From positions 36,668,941 through 36,732,940 of the forward strand of contig NC_134519.1 of assembly GCF_027942865.1 (NCBI RefSeq): 64,000 nt of DNA. The letters are read 5' to 3'. Positions 1 through 12,373 of the stretch are shown here, piece by piece. Positions within the stretch are counted from its first letter, which is position 1; each line of letters starts with the position of its first letter. The notes under the pieces are model-generated. The model was not told where the DNA came from. It saw nothing but the letters and a program-made list of their open reading frames with translations, and searched no databases. The stretch comes from Odontesthes bonariensis (Eukaryota; Chordata; Actinopteri; Atheriniformes; Atherinopsidae). The position numbers were made by a program, and so were the translations under genes.

Positions 1-1954
1 TTAGCCATTAAACCATAAATAGTGAATAAGAATTAAGATCTAATTTTAGCAATTCCGTCATATTTCTCCATTCCCTTGCCCATTAACAAAACCATAAAAC
101 CTGAATGGTTTTTAATTAAATCTTTCAATAAATAGTTAATATATTGGTAATAAGTAGTTCAAAGATTTCGATGGAGCTCTACAACAGTCACCTCGCCCAG
201 AAAGGGAAACCGGGGCACCCGCCCCCCCCCCCCCCCCCCCCGGAGCTAGACCTGGTTTCCGAGTCTTTGCTCGTATTTATATGTTTGGTTGAATCTTTGC
301 ATTTAGTTTTAGTCTGACATGATGATGAAATGAACATGAGAAAATACTTTTGTATATTGTTGCTGTAATTATTTTTTTATTTTTTTATCTTCTAAATTTA
401 GGATCCATTGTGGTTGATATATGCATTCATTTGATATGCTAAATATAAATCATTTTCATCTTTTTTTCTCATTTCCTTTGATTTTTAATCAATATTTTCT
501 CCAAGACCCACTTCCCGTTTTAAGGATGCCATATGAATTCCACTTACATAACCAGACGGTGGCAATGTGAACTGCACCAAGATTTTGAGATGATCAGAAC
601 AAGGTAAATTGTTTTATTTATTTACTTTGTTTCCTGCCAGTCACTGTAAAATTAATTATTTTCTTGTTGTAGAATCAATTGTACATTTTAAGGCTTGGAT
701 GAGTATATCATCGAAGCCTCTGAGCAAAGTAGTTTGACTGGGACGTATTTAAAGCCATTATTTGTTTTTCATGGCCTTTTGGTCTGCCGCTGGGACTATT
801 GATCTCCTAACCAAAATATTCAAAATTCTGCTCAGGCTGCAAACTGTTCCGATAAAAAGATGTCTCTACCCCCTTATTTTTCATAACATGATCATGTAGT
901 TACCATGGTTACTATTACACTGAGCAGTGGAGAAAGAGGCACTGTATGTTACCGTGGGACAGGGGGATGGGAGGTTGTAGTGCCAGAAAGGGGGTTGATG
1001 AGGGATTGTTTTTATTACATAATATTTATAGTTAACACAGAGGATTAGACATGCATCTCTTCATAAGCACAGAACAGATTCAGAATAAAGCAGCATTAGA
1101 ACAGTTATATTTACCCTGACAATGCAACCCATATATTCATAAATACCCAACCACCTCCTCCGAGGATTTTGTCAATTAATCTCTCTCTCAACAGGGGAAT
1201 CATCTGTGAAGCAGAGAACAGCCAGAAGCATAAAAGCTTATTTTATTCTCAACTGTTCTTTCATGGCAGCTTAGCTGTCCACTTTGACCTCACGAGCAAC
1301 AGAGGTTTAATGCTGAAGGCCCAACAAGAAATGGTTTATCAAAATCACAAAAACTACTCTCACTTCTGCAGCTGTAGAAAATGTGTGTTAGGAAATGTGA
1401 TGAATTACCATGAATGGTGCCATTCAAGTGACAGTGTGTTGCAGCACCTCTGGAATACTATGTCTTGAGATTTTCTAAGGAGCTTTTTTCTGTGAAAACA
1501 CCGATTTTTCAATGCTGGTGTGGATGCCGTGCTGCTGGGGGGATTTCTGCTGGTGGAAAGTCACATGCTGACATGGGAATGTCTGGAGACACATCTATCC
1601 GCTACACTTCTTTCAATCTACTAATTTTCATTTTATTTTATTTATTTATTTTTTTGTTAAATTTCTAAGACTATAATCAAAACTGCTAAAATATCATTTA
1701 TTTTTTGGGATCAATAATTGATTGAATTAATTAAATTAAAGTGAACTGAATTGAACAGAATATGACATTTAAATATCGGTATCTTTTTTTTTCTTCTTCC
1801 CTCTTTCCTCTCGAGCATTATGGCAGCAGAATTGTAATCTGAATTGTAAGCAAACACATTTGCTTTGCCAAGGGAAGCTTTATGAATGTAAAGCCCCCCT
1901 TGTTTTACCCTCCCCTGCTTATTTATTTATTTTTGTTACAGGGGCTGCACAGTG
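1..1954. other. No gene seen
   Basis: AT-rich sequence with a poly-C run. Short plus-strand frames at 1169-1468 and 1465-1668 have no domain or splice support. A 12-base SINE-head scrap (GGGGCTGCACAG) touches the L2 tail at about 1942. Confidence 0.5.
222..241. repeat. Poly-C run of 20
   Basis: Uninterrupted C20 within CCGCCC...CGGAGC; a likely slippage or assembly-error site. Confidence 0.95.
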
Positions 1955-4545
1955 TCAAAGTCAAATTCAAATTTATTTATATAGCACATTTCATGTAGAA
2001 ACAAAGTGCTTTACATAAAATAAAAACATTGCAGCTGGGAGTGGAAGAAGTATTAAAAATACATAAAAGAATATAAAGAGAAAGAAAATAATTAAAATGA
2101 AATTAAAATAAATTAAAAACAAGCAACAGTCCAGATACATTAAAAGATATCGTGCAGATTTCATGCATAGACACATGAGAAAAGAAATGTTTTTAACCTG
2201 GATTTAAAACTGTCTCCATTTGGTGAAAGTTTAATCTCCACTGGCAGTTTGTTCCACTTGTTTGCAGCAGAACAGCTAAATGCTGCTTCTCCATGTTTAG
2301 TCTGGACTCTGGACTGGACCAGCTGACCTGAGGCCTTGGATCTAAGAGCTCTGCTGGCTTTATATTCTCTGAACAGATCACAGATTGTAAACCATCAGCA
2401 GGCTTTTAAAATCTATTCTGTGACTGACTGGAAGCCAGAGTAAAGATTTTAAAGCTGCTGTGATGTGTTCAGATCTCTTAGTCCGGGTTAAAACTCTAGC
2501 AGCAGCGTTCTGGATGAGCTGCAGATGTTTAATGCTCTTTGTGGGAAGTCCAGTTAAAAGAGCATTACAGTGATGGAGTCTACTGGAGATGAATGCATGG
2601 ATGAGTTTCTCCTGGTCTTTTTGGGAGAGGAAACCTTTAATTCTGTTGATATTTCTGAGATGGTAAAAAGCTGCCTTGGTGACAGCTTTGATGTGGCTGC
2701 TGAAAGTCAGATCTGAGTCTATCAACACTCCGAGGTTACCAACTTGGTCAGTGATTGTAAGGACCCGAGTCTCAAGATATTTACCAACGCTGACCCTCTT
2801 CTCTTTGCTACCAAACAGAATGATCTCAGTTTTGTCTTCATTTAATTGTAGAAAATTCTCTCTCATCCAGGTGTTTACTTCCTCCAGACACTGACACAGT
2901 ACGTCTGCTGGGCTGCAGTCGCCATGGTGACAGAGACACATAAAGTTGTGTATCGTCTGCATAACTGTGATAATTGATGTTAAAGTTCTGCAATATCTTA
3001 CCCAAAGGGAGCATATACAAGTTAAACAGAAGAGGTCCAAGAATTGACCCCTGGGGGACTCCACAACTCATGGCCACTCGCTCAGATTCATAGCTGCCAA
3101 TTGTAACAAAATAACTCTGGCCTTCTAAGTAGGACCTGAACCAGTTAAAGGTGGGGTAGGGGATCTTTTTCTGGAACATTTTTTTACATATTGCTTGAAC
3201 TACTCTTCACACCCCCATTGCAACCAATTAATTAAAAGTTTTGACACAAATATGAAAAGTTTTAGTGGCCTCTAGAACGTACAATCTAGGAAAAACAGTA
3301 TCCAATCATTGTGAACGGACCGTTCACAATGATTGGATACTGATGCCGTCTATCAAACTGCAATCTGCTCCTCCCTCCCCCTCCTTCCCCCTGTGCGCGT
3401 ACCCTGCTCCGTGAACGTCCAGAAGCTTGGCAGGAAGCTAAACTAGAGCCAGCTTGGCTAGCACCTGGCATTATTAAACGTATAGTTAGCATAAACTAAA
3501 TACTAAATACTAAATACGGCAACGATCGATGCTTGCTGTCAGAACAGCGCTCGTGCACCTTCGTGCTCGTGCGCGTTCATGTACTCTAGAGGCGTGCCTT
3601 CGGGGGAAAAGTGAAGAAAAGGGTTGGGACTTTTTACCTGTGTATTTTCAAAATGCAGCTTCGCTGGACTCAAAATCCAGGATCTCCTACCCTACCTTTA
3701 AGGACCGCTCCATAAAGTCCAAACCAGTTTTCCAGCCTGTGCAACAGGATTCTGTGATCTACAGTATCAAACGCAGCGCTGAGGTCCAACAGAACCAGGA
3801 CTGAAACATTACCAGAATCAGTATTCAACCTAATGTCGTTTAACACTTTGACCAGAGCTGTTTCAGTGCTGTGATGACGTCTGAAGCCTGATTGAAAGTT
3901 ATCAAGACTTCCACTTTCATTCAGAAAGTCGTTGAGCTGGTTAAATACAACTTTCTTAATAATCTTGGATATAAAAGAGTGATTGGAGACAGGTCTATAG
4001 TTGTTCATCATAGAGGCGTCTAGAGTTCTCTTCTTTAGGAGTGGCTTAATGGCAGCTGTCTTTAGTGACTTGGGAAAAATGCCTGATGCCAGTGAGCTGT
4101 TAACTATTCGTAGGAGATCACTTTCTACTGAGGTAAAAACAGTTTTTAAAAAGTCGGATGGTATTATGTCCAGAGTGCAAGTTGTTGATTTCAGATGTCG
4201 AACTGTTTCCTCTAGGATTTTTAAATCAACAATATTAAATTGTGACATAACGTCAGAGTTATTTCTAGGTTTTAGACACAGATTAGTTGAATGTTTTGTC
4301 TAATTGTTTTGATTTTTTGGCTAAAAAAGTTGGCAAATTCGTTGCATTTCTCAGTGGAGAGGAGGTCTGGGTTTGACTGTTTAGGATGATTTGTGAGTTT
4401 TTCAACCATAGCAAACAGAGTTGGAGAATTGTTGACATTCTTATTAATCTTTTCAGATAAATGCAGCTGTCTGGCCTTGCACAGCTCATTGTTATAACTA
4501 CGCAGGCTTTGTTTGTACAGCTCATAGTGAATCTAAAGCTTCACT
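1955..4545 (-). mobile_element. L2/Maui-like LINE, 5'-truncated copy
   Basis: Minus-strand non-LTR retrotransposon with the 3' tail (ATATAGCACATTT and TTTGA-type repeats on the plus strand) at 1955-2000. Reverse transcriptase pieces lie at 2378-3064, 2838-3179 and 3670-4248. RT motifs include NNYRPVSN, LDLSAAFDTVDH, CGVPQGSILGPLLF and YADDTQLYVSL. It is interrupted at 3149-3697 by a MITE, has a ~30-bp deletion near 2388 and several frameshifts, and lacks the endonuclease and ORF1. By eye it differs from the copy at 39113-43924 at only a few percent of positions, so both inserted fairly recently. The L2 clade is assigned from motif order and teleost L2 resemblance. Confidence 0.85.
3149..3697. 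mobile_element. TTAA-flanked MITE (Kolobok-like), copy A
   Basis: This 549-bp element starts AGGTGGGGTAGGGGATC, ends GATCTCCTACCCTACCT and is flanked by TTAA (3145-3148, 3698-3701). The empty site is visible in the second L2 copy (CCAGTTAAGGACCG at 40321-40332), proving insertion with TTAA duplication. AGG...CCT ends and TTAA fit Kolobok; piggyBac is less likely because its ends usually start CC. It is non-coding: the shared frame at 3529-3804 is not a gene. Confidence 0.88.
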
Positions 4546-4770
4546 GTCTAAAAACATGCATGTTAGGTTAATTCGTGTCTCTAAAATTGTCCCTAGGAGT
4601 GAGTGTGAGTGTGAGCGTGTGTGGTTGTTTTTCTGGTTTGCCTCTTTGTGATGGACTGGCGGCCTGTCCAGGGTGTACCCCGCCTCTCGCCTGATGACCG
4701 ATGGGATAGGCTCCAGCCCCCCCGCGACCCGACCAACGGATTCAGTGGGTATAGAAAATGGATGGATGGA
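4546..4770 (+). mobile_element. SINE-like repeat, 5'-truncated copy
   Basis: The body and tail match the fuller copy at 50328-50706: AAACATGCATGTTAGGTTAA, the CTGTCCAGGGTGTACCCCGC box, GGGATAGGCTCCAGCCCCC and the ATGGATGGATGG tail. The tRNA-like head is missing. It directly abuts the truncated 5' end of the L2 copy. Confidence 0.7.
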
Positions 4771-7245
4771 TACTTTACATATAATGTCCCCCTGTCCCCC
4801 GAACCTGACAGGGGGACAGGGAAAGAGATTATCAGAGAAAACAATGAAAAACAAGACAAAACCAGACAACTAGCTGCTATATCTGTAGAAACCAAACAGA
4901 CAACATTCTACGGTCTCTGTGGGGAATCCAAGTGGAGAACCATCAGGAGCACCTCCAAGTAGACAAACAGAGAGAGAAAAAAAAACAACAACCAAAAAAA
5001 GCACAAGCAGCAACAACACCAGCAGCAAGTACATATAACATAACTATGGATACGGATGGTTTGAAACCACAGGACGACACAGCAACTGTATAACAAGAAT
5101 GTACAACAAGCATGTGACTGGGTGGATGAATGTGTATGTGTGCATGAACATACAAAATATATCGTACAGTTTACAATACCTGAGAGGGCCAGGCACCCCA
5201 GACAGGTACCCACGAACATGGTGGGCCAGTGCAAGCCCCAATGCCCCCGGCCAAGTGCCCTAGCAGGTGCGGGGAGGGGCCCCTCCTACTTACTGGCCTT
5301 CTGGTGGGGGGAAGAGCACAAGCCAGTAAGGCCAGTAAGTCCCAGAGCCAGCCCAAACCACAGCCACAGCCAACCACTTTCACCCACAACTCCACACAAA
5401 TCAGAGAAGGAAAAAAAAAAAACAAGAGAGAAATTAAATAAATAAACATGCACCCACACACACACTGCTGAGTTAATTTCCATTTTGATGTTGTCTAAGT
5501 CACCCAGTATGCACAGTGTGGGGCAGCAGGAATACTAAACTTAAGCCATGTTGATAGGTCCTCACAGACCTCAAGCCAGAACTTCTGGACAGGCGCACAG
5601 AACCACAAAGCGTGTGCATAATCATCAGGAGTGTTATCTGTGCAATGTGAGCAGATATTTGAGTGTGTTAGACCCATCCTGAACATCCTTTGTCCTGTAT
5701 AATGTGTTCTGTGAAGGATTTTGTATTGTATGAGCTGCAAATTAGGATTTCGAGTCATTCTGAAGGTGTTCAAACATATTTGTGGCCAGAAGTTATGGTT
5801 AGAATTAGAACTGAACGATAGATCTGCCTCCCATTTTGAGGATGGTAAAGAAATTTTGTCATCCATCTTAGACAGTAATTTATATATTTTTGATAGAAGT
5901 TTTGGTGTGCAGATGCTTAAAAATTCTGCTACCCTAAAAAGTAATTGTAAGTCTGGTTGGTGGAGGATATATTTCTTAGTTATTATAGACTTAAGTTGTT
6001 GGGATTCTAGAAATTTATTGCTTCCTATCCCATGTTGTGATATGAGCGCATCGAATGAAATAAAATTTCCATTTTGGACAATATGTTCCAGATGTTTTAT
6101 TCCTTTGTTCTTCCATAGAGTAAAGTTTAGCATTTTTTGGTTTTGCAGGATGTCAGGATTGTTCCAGATGGGTGTAAGTTTACACGGGAGAAGTGAGGAC
6201 TTTGCCATTTTAAGAAATTCCCACCAGGCTGTCAGAGAGGTGCTGATGTTAATGCTTTTGAAACATTTGTGATGTTTTACGTTTGGACTAATAAGTGGCA
6301 GGTCCGAGATTTCCAGATTATTATATAATGCTTGTTATATATTTATCCATGGTTCATCTGGTGGGCTAGATTTAAACCATTGTGATATATATTGTAACCT
6401 ATTGGCTAAGAAATAGTGCTGAAAATGAGGTTAATCTAATCCACCACTGTCTTTGGTCTTCTGTAGAGTTTTTAAACTAATACGTGGTGGTTTGTTAACT
6501 TTTGGTAATACCATCATTTTAATGGTAGAGACTCTCCCCATAAGTGATATGGGTAATGACAACGAGTGAGATCATCCTCTACTGTCTTTAAGAGTTGAAC
6601 ATAATTTAGCTTTGTTAGCTCTGACAGCCTGGAGGAAATGTTTATGCCTAAGTATCTAATATTTCCTGACTGTAAAGTGATTGCAGGTATAATCTGGAAA
6701 CTACAGTTAATAGGAAGAACTGTGATCATTTGTCCTGACACATGCATTTGGGGAGCTATATAATGTCCTTATCCAGTTAATGAAGTGTGACCCAAACCTA
6801 AATTTGTTTAATGCTGCAAATAAAGAATTTTCAGTTAACTCGATCAAATGCTTTTTCAGCATCTAGAGAGACAATTGTGGTTTCCAAGTTGTTGATGGTA
6901 GAATAATCTATGAGATTAATTAGTCTGCGTGTGTTAGTGGATGAGTGTCTACCCTTTATAAAACCTGTCTGGTCAGGATGTATTATAAGGGGAGTTATTT
7001 TTTCTATTCTTTTGGCGAGGGCTTTGCAAATTATTTTGAGGTCTACATTTATTAGTGATATTGGGCGGTAGCTGGATGGAAGTACAGGGTCTTTTCCTGG
7101 TTGCTGTAGAAGGATAATGTTAGCAGAGTTCATGTTTGGGGATAATCTGCCATTCTCCTTGACTTGTAAAACCATTTTGTGAAATGTAGGTTCCAAAACA
7201 GTCCAAAATTCTTTGTAGAACTCAGTGGCTGGCAAGCTATTAAGC
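4771..7245 (-). mobile_element. L1-clade LINE fragment with 3' UTR
   Basis: Minus-strand LINE, 5'-truncated inside reverse transcriptase. The RT piece at 6831-7235 has SSYRPISLINVDLK, HPDQTGFIKGRHSS and DAEKAFDRVN, typical of fish L1/Tx1-type elements. Later pieces at 6514-6747 and 5495-6208 include a C-terminal zinc-knuckle-like motif (CSHC, H, C near 5640-5700) and the IQYKILHRTHYT segment. The frame is broken several times. The non-coding 4771-5490 stretch is its 3' UTR; a related 3' UTR occurs at 55040-55735. It cannot encode an active enzyme. Confidence 0.8.
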
Positions 7246-7790
7246 TATTTCAATAAGCAGATATTTTATTGTTTAAAAGAACATTATCACAAGTGCTCAT
7301 TTAAGAAGCCCTCATGATTGGGGCAGTGGTGGTCATATGATAAATCCTTTATCAGATTTACATTAAGCTCATACCACAACACTTTTCTGAAATACTTTTG
7401 TCAGTTACTGTTTGGGTTTATACAATAAAACTATTTGGATAGGGTTACAAAAAGATCATGTTTAGGTCTTTTTACAACATGACCGTCACCCTCTGTCATA
7501 TTTTCCTTGTTGCCTTGGTAAAACTTAAACGCGCTTTACAACTAAACTTACCTTCCTTGGTTAGGTTTACAAGTCAAAAATACTTGGTAAGGTTTAAAAA
7601 AGTCATGTTTAAGACTAAAATATGTTCTTTATACAACGCTATCATAACAGTCATCTTCATGAACATCAATATTACAATTCATGTGCAGTTGCTTTCACAC
7701 CACTAGAGGTCACATTACAGGCCATTCATCGTGCATGAAGCATATTCTGGATTGAGTGTAAAGAAGTGCAGACTAAGAAGTGCAGACTAA

Positions 7791-8511
7791 GGCCCCGTTT
7801 ACACGATAGGAAGACACAGATATTTTCCTGCGGTTTGGCCTCTCATTTACTCCAAAACCCCGTTTTTATCACAGAAAACGATTATTTCTAAAACCTCCGG
7901 CGAAAGTGGAGATTTCTGATAACGCCGGTTATGTGTTGCCGTGTCAACTGGGAGAAACGGCGTTTTAGGTTCTTAAACGTCACATTATGCGCCAGAAAAT
8001 GCTTAACGTCATGCGAGCGCCTTATGTTTACAGTTTGTTTGGCTACTGATCAGGATTATCATGGATGATGTTAAAGTTCTAATAATTTTTATGTTTGTGC
8101 AAACGATTCTGGCCTTATTGCATTTGCCACCCCAAACCTGCTCGCACAGTTCAAAACAGAGGAGCACCACTCTTCCGTGGCCGCTCCTGCGTCCAGTATC
8201 CACCGACTGTCTATGTTTCCCTCTTATTGCCTTCAGTTTTGTTGTGATATTTGCTTGCGTTATCTCCTCCTTCACATGAGGAAAGTCCTCGATTCTGAGG
8301 ATTTTGATTGGCTTGCATGGCTTTATTCCTTTCCCTACACTGCCACCAATAGGTTTGGCATAGTTATTATGGCGCTTGACGGCGTATTTATGCGGGTTGA
8401 TGTAAATGACAAGTTTTTTGAAAACGATGTTGTGTGCACGATGTTATTATTGAAAACGGAGGGGGGGAAATATTTGTTTCTCTAAATACCCGGCTATGTG
8501 TAAATGTGGCC
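7791..8511. mobile_element. Harbinger-like MITE, TAA target duplication
   Basis: This 721-bp element has ends GGCCCCGTTTACAC and GTGTAAATGTGGCC and is flanked by TAA (7788-7790, 8512-8514). A 3-bp TWA duplication fits the PIF/Harbinger superfamily. Internal frames (8009-8275 minus, 8177-8485 plus) resemble no transposase I recognise. Confidence 0.7.
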
Positions 8512-8514
8512 TAA

Positions 8515-10042
8515 GAAGTGCGGTATCAGTATGGGTGAATGTGGCTTGGAGTATAAAAGTGCAGCATTAATCCAGTCCAATTATACAAGTTGCTTATTTC
8601 TTTATTTTTTGCTACAACACGAGTTGAAAGTAATCATCATGAATCAGTGGCTGCTTCAAAGGTAAAAGATTTCAGATTGCATAAGGAAGTCGAATCCCAT
8701 TTGAAGGGAGATAGAGGGGGATGAAGATATATGAAGTATAGAGAGGACAGGTTACCAGTTTGCCTCTATAACTAAGAGAGGTGCATTTGCTATATTTAAC
8801 AAAAAAAAATCATTTCTGTGTTTTGGGACATTGGTAGAAGATGTGGTATGATGAACAAAAAGATCAAAACATGATGGTTTCAACACAAGGTAAGGTTAAG
8901 ATTCAGCAGGTTAAGTCATACCTGCTCACAGATATGGTACAGTGTCCCTGTTGGCACTTGAGTGTATTTGTAGAGGAGGAGAGGAGTGCGAGTGTGTAAG
9001 TCTCTGTTTTTGATAACAGTCTTGTATCCAGATTCTGAGAAACTAGAGTCTCTCGATACCCAGAATCTGTGGCTGCAAGATGATAACAGAGCAGGCCCCA
9101 CCCACCGAACCAGATGCCTCATGAGACCACTCACATGCGAGAGCATGTGCAATAAGTCATTGGATCTTTGTCCAAAAAGCAAAATGTGTGTGATACCATT
9201 GCTTTTTTAAAATATTTTTTCTTCTTTCAATCATTGTGTGGTTAAGTTTAGGTTCCAAAATGACTTAGCTGTTTTTAGAAGATCACATTTTGGTGCAGAT
9301 ACGGCTGTTCAAAACCCTGCAAATCCTTACAAAGCGCCACGATAACGATAGTGTCACTTTTTCCCACTGGTCAGAAAATCTGCCAACATCTGGCTTTTGA
9401 TTGCAATGTGGAAGTGTTTGAATGGCATTCAGCCCCACGTTAAAAGACTCTGCAAGGGTCAGGGGTATTTACTGAATCCAGTTATGATCAACATTGATGG
9501 GAACATTACACCAAAACACAGTGCTTTGGGTGTAAAAGCATTATATGTGATGACGTTGCGTATTCGATCTCTGTCAGCCAAGAAAAACTTAGATTGCACA
9601 TGTCTGATGCTGGTTTACTCTGGTGACGAGGCTGTTTCAAAGCTCGTAATAATGTGTCATGTCTGCAGTAACTAATAGTGAGTAACTGACTAAAGATTCC
9701 ATGTTTGTCCTCTCGTGAGTTCCTTAATGACATGGGTCTCTAAATTTCTCTGACTTTTCAGCTGTCATCAGTCATATGAAGTTATGGATATTTACATGAC
9801 ACATACAAAGTTTTCCACCAAAATCAATTAAGTCTTCAGATATAAATGCTAAAAAAAGTTAATTACTTGGCTTGATCTGTAGGTTGCACAATTATATTTC
9901 TAAAAGGTAAGTAGTGAACGAGGTAAGAGTTTCCCTTAACAAGTTAAAACCTTAAAAAGACAAAATACAAAATGAGTGAAACAGAAAGGTGTTTTTTTTA
10001 ACTTTTTTGTTTTTGGATTATATTACTTGTAAGAATGGCATA
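8515..10042. other. No gene seen
   Basis: Unique-looking sequence without coding, TIR or LTR signals. The frame at 9397-9675 (92 codons) shows no recognisable domain. Confidence 0.5.
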
Positions 10043-10046
10043 TTAA

Positions 10047-10613
10047 AGGTAGGGTAGGAGATCCTGGATTTTGAGTCCAGCGAAGCTGCATTTTGAAAAT
10101 ACACAGGTAAAAAGTCCCAACCCTTTTCTTCACTTTCCCCCCGAAGACACGCCTCTAGAGTACATGAACGCGCACGAGCACGAAGGTGCACGAGCGCTGT
10201 TCTGACAGCAAGCATCGATCGTTGCCGTATTTAGTATTTAGTATATGCTAACTATACGTTTAATAATGCTAGGTGCTAGCCAAGCTGGCTCTAGTTTAAC
10301 TTCCTGCCAAGCATCTGGACACGTGTAATTTGTTCACGGAGCAGGGTACGCGCACAGGGGGAAGGAGGGGGAGGGAGGGAGGGGGAGGGAGGAGCAGACT
10401 GCAGTTTGATAGACGCATCAGAATCCAATCATCGTTAAAGGGTCCGTTCAGTATGATTGGATAGTGTTTTTCCTAGATTGTACGTTCTAGAGGCCACTAA
10501 AACTTTTCATATTTGTGTCAAAACTTTTAATTACTTGGTTGCAATGGGGGTGTGAAAAGTATTTCAAGCAATATGTAAAAAAATGCTCCAGAAAAAGATC
10601 CCCTACCCCACCT
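10047..10613. mobile_element. TTAA-flanked MITE (Kolobok-like), copy B
   Basis: A 567-bp copy of the same family as 3149-3697, in the opposite orientation. It starts AGGTAGGGTAGGAGATC, ends CCCCTACCCCACCT and is flanked by TTAA (10043-10046, 10614-10617). It contains a G-rich tract (GGGGG/GGGAGGG repeats) near 10357-10396. No coding capacity. Confidence 0.88.
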
Positions 10614-11197
10614 TTAATCTCTAATGAAAAAATTAATGAAAGCTCAGAAAACTGAAAAAATACTGTATTTAATACCAAACTATAAAACACACCTTTTAAA
10701 TATGTATCAGCTCTATAAAGCGGGCACAATACAGATTGGCAATCTTAAAAAGATAATCACAAAATGAACAAGATAAAGAATATAAAACAACAACACACAC
10801 AAAAAGTGCATATGTTGTTTAATTTCTCTTTGGGTAAACAAAATGATTTTTTTCATTCCATTAATGGCTCAATAAATGTGTCCATCAGGCCACAGTAGTG
10901 GCGTTAGAATTGAGGCTTAAACATTCGATCTTTGAAAGGCCACGCTCCTCAGACCTTGAGTTTGATTGAATTCAAATCTGACAAGCAGGACAAGTCGGTG
11001 CTGCAGAGAGCATTCACAAACACCAATCGTTGTGGAAATTTGCATTTAAAAAATTAAACTGGTCATATTAGCATATCCATTTGCTGGGAAAGTCAGACAA
11101 ACTCTGTTGTTTTTATGAAGATAGACTGGTGTATGAATGGAAATGTAGGCCAGATCATCTGTTGAAGGGGCAGCACGGAGCTGATGAAGAGCAGGGG

Positions 11198-11335
11198 AGG
11201 ATGTTCCTAACTGCCAAAATCAGGAACATCTTGTCTCAGAGTGATGCAGCAAAACTGCTCCATGCATCTGTTACTTCAGGATTGGACTGCTGTAATTCTT
11301 CATTATTGGGTTGTCCAATAAAAGTTATTGAATGT
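11198..11335 (+). mobile_element. L2-like RT C-terminal fragment
   Basis: A short plus-strand scrap reads AKIRNILSQSDAAKLLHASV followed by TSGLDCCNSSLLGCP. It matches the region after the RT palm of L2/Maui-like LINEs, where the usual form is KIRNxLSxxDAEKLxHAFxTSRLDYCNSLL. About 45 codons survive, with no start or tail. Confidence 0.6.
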
Positions 11336-12011
11336 GCTGTGTGAAGTTGAACCCGTCAAGTTGTGACAGAAATTCAGTTGCAAATGTGCGGCTGAGACAG
11401 TCAAGATAGATGTTTGAGTCCCTGAGGAAGGAAGAGTGTGCACAGGGATCCGGGGCATATATGGGTAAGTAGCTCAGATACCTCAGACAGGAAGGAGGTG
11501 GACAGGAGATGAGGACAATCTGCCAGGGAGCAGGCCCAGGTATTTTAGAGGTAAGACTTTCAAAAGAACTGTTGGAATTTGGCACAGGAAGCTCTTTGAG
11601 CAGGGTTGAGAGATTTTGTTTGGTGTATTACAGCCAATCCGTCTCCCTGATTAGTGGAGTGAGGCATAACAAGATTGTGCATGACCAGGTGGAGTAGCTT
11701 GGTTAAGTGTTTCATGACCAGGTTTCAGTTAGGCAAAGAATTCAAATTTCCTCTTTGTAATAATGAAGATAGAACGTCTAATATGAGGATTGCCTTATTG
11801 TTGATGAAGTGGATATTTTGCAGCATGAATGAAACAGTGTTATTTGTAAATATCGAGCTGGAGGTAGTGGGAGGAGTGATTTCCACGCTGCACGTGTGAC
11901 TTGGTGATGTCGGTGTAATGGGGCAGAACTAGCCTGGCGACGCCATCCTACGTACTTCCGCCCAAAGATTGCCAATCAGCAAACAGTTGCGAGTGGTGAC
12001 GCAGAACTCCA
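11336..12011. other. No gene seen
   Basis: No coding or repeat end identified. CTAGCCTGGCGACGCCATCC near 11930 looks like a transposon subterminal stretch, but no partner end was found. Confidence 0.4.
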
Positions 12012-12013
12012 TA

Positions 12014-12210
12014 ACGTGGAGGTGCGTCGCTTACTTAAAAAAATCCGGGTTACTGTAATTTAGATTTTTTTGTCGTAAAGTGGGTGTTACTGACGTCCTC
12101 GTCGTGCTACTGCCACAGACAGCCCACAGACCTGCTGCCTGTTTATTCATTCGGCTAAAATTCAAAATTAGTAACCCGGATTTTTTTAAGTAAGCGACGC
12201 ACCTCCACGT
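12014..12210. mobile_element. Short MITE with 41-bp perfect inverted repeats
   Basis: A 197-bp element whose first 41 bases (ACGTGGAGGTGCGTCGCT...) are exactly repeated in inverse at its end, flanked by TA on both sides (12012-12013, 12211-12212). TA duplication suggests a Tc1/mariner-type mobiliser, but the family is not recognised. The perfect arms imply recent insertion or repair. Confidence 0.8.
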
Positions 12211-12293
12211 TATCAGTGCTAGTGTACAGTAATTAATAAATTATAAACAGCATAGTTTGTGCCTGTATAAGCTTGCCCATAGGAAACCGTTTC

Positions 12294-12373
12294 ATGGCCG
12301 AATATCTCAAGAGAGCAGCCAGACGCCTCGCGAATATCTTCGGAACAGCTCCAAATGTTCAACAACAAGCAGG
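12294..12373 (+). other. Possible short 5' coding exon, origin unknown
   Basis: ATG follows an in-context purine-poor leader; 26 codons (MAEYLKRAARRLANIFGTAP...) run into a good donor, GGGGTGAGTAG. It could be the first exon of a transposon gene or of an unseen host gene. No downstream partner exon was found in the window, so this is weak. Confidence 0.2.

Noticed and set aside
3529..3804. Frame MLAVRTALVHLRARARSC... shared with 10018-10215
   Set aside because: The similarity is due to the two copies being the same MITE; the frame is not kept across the element and has no domain.
8009..8485. Frames of about 88-102 codons on both strands
   Set aside because: They lie within a TAA-flanked MITE and show no transposase motifs.
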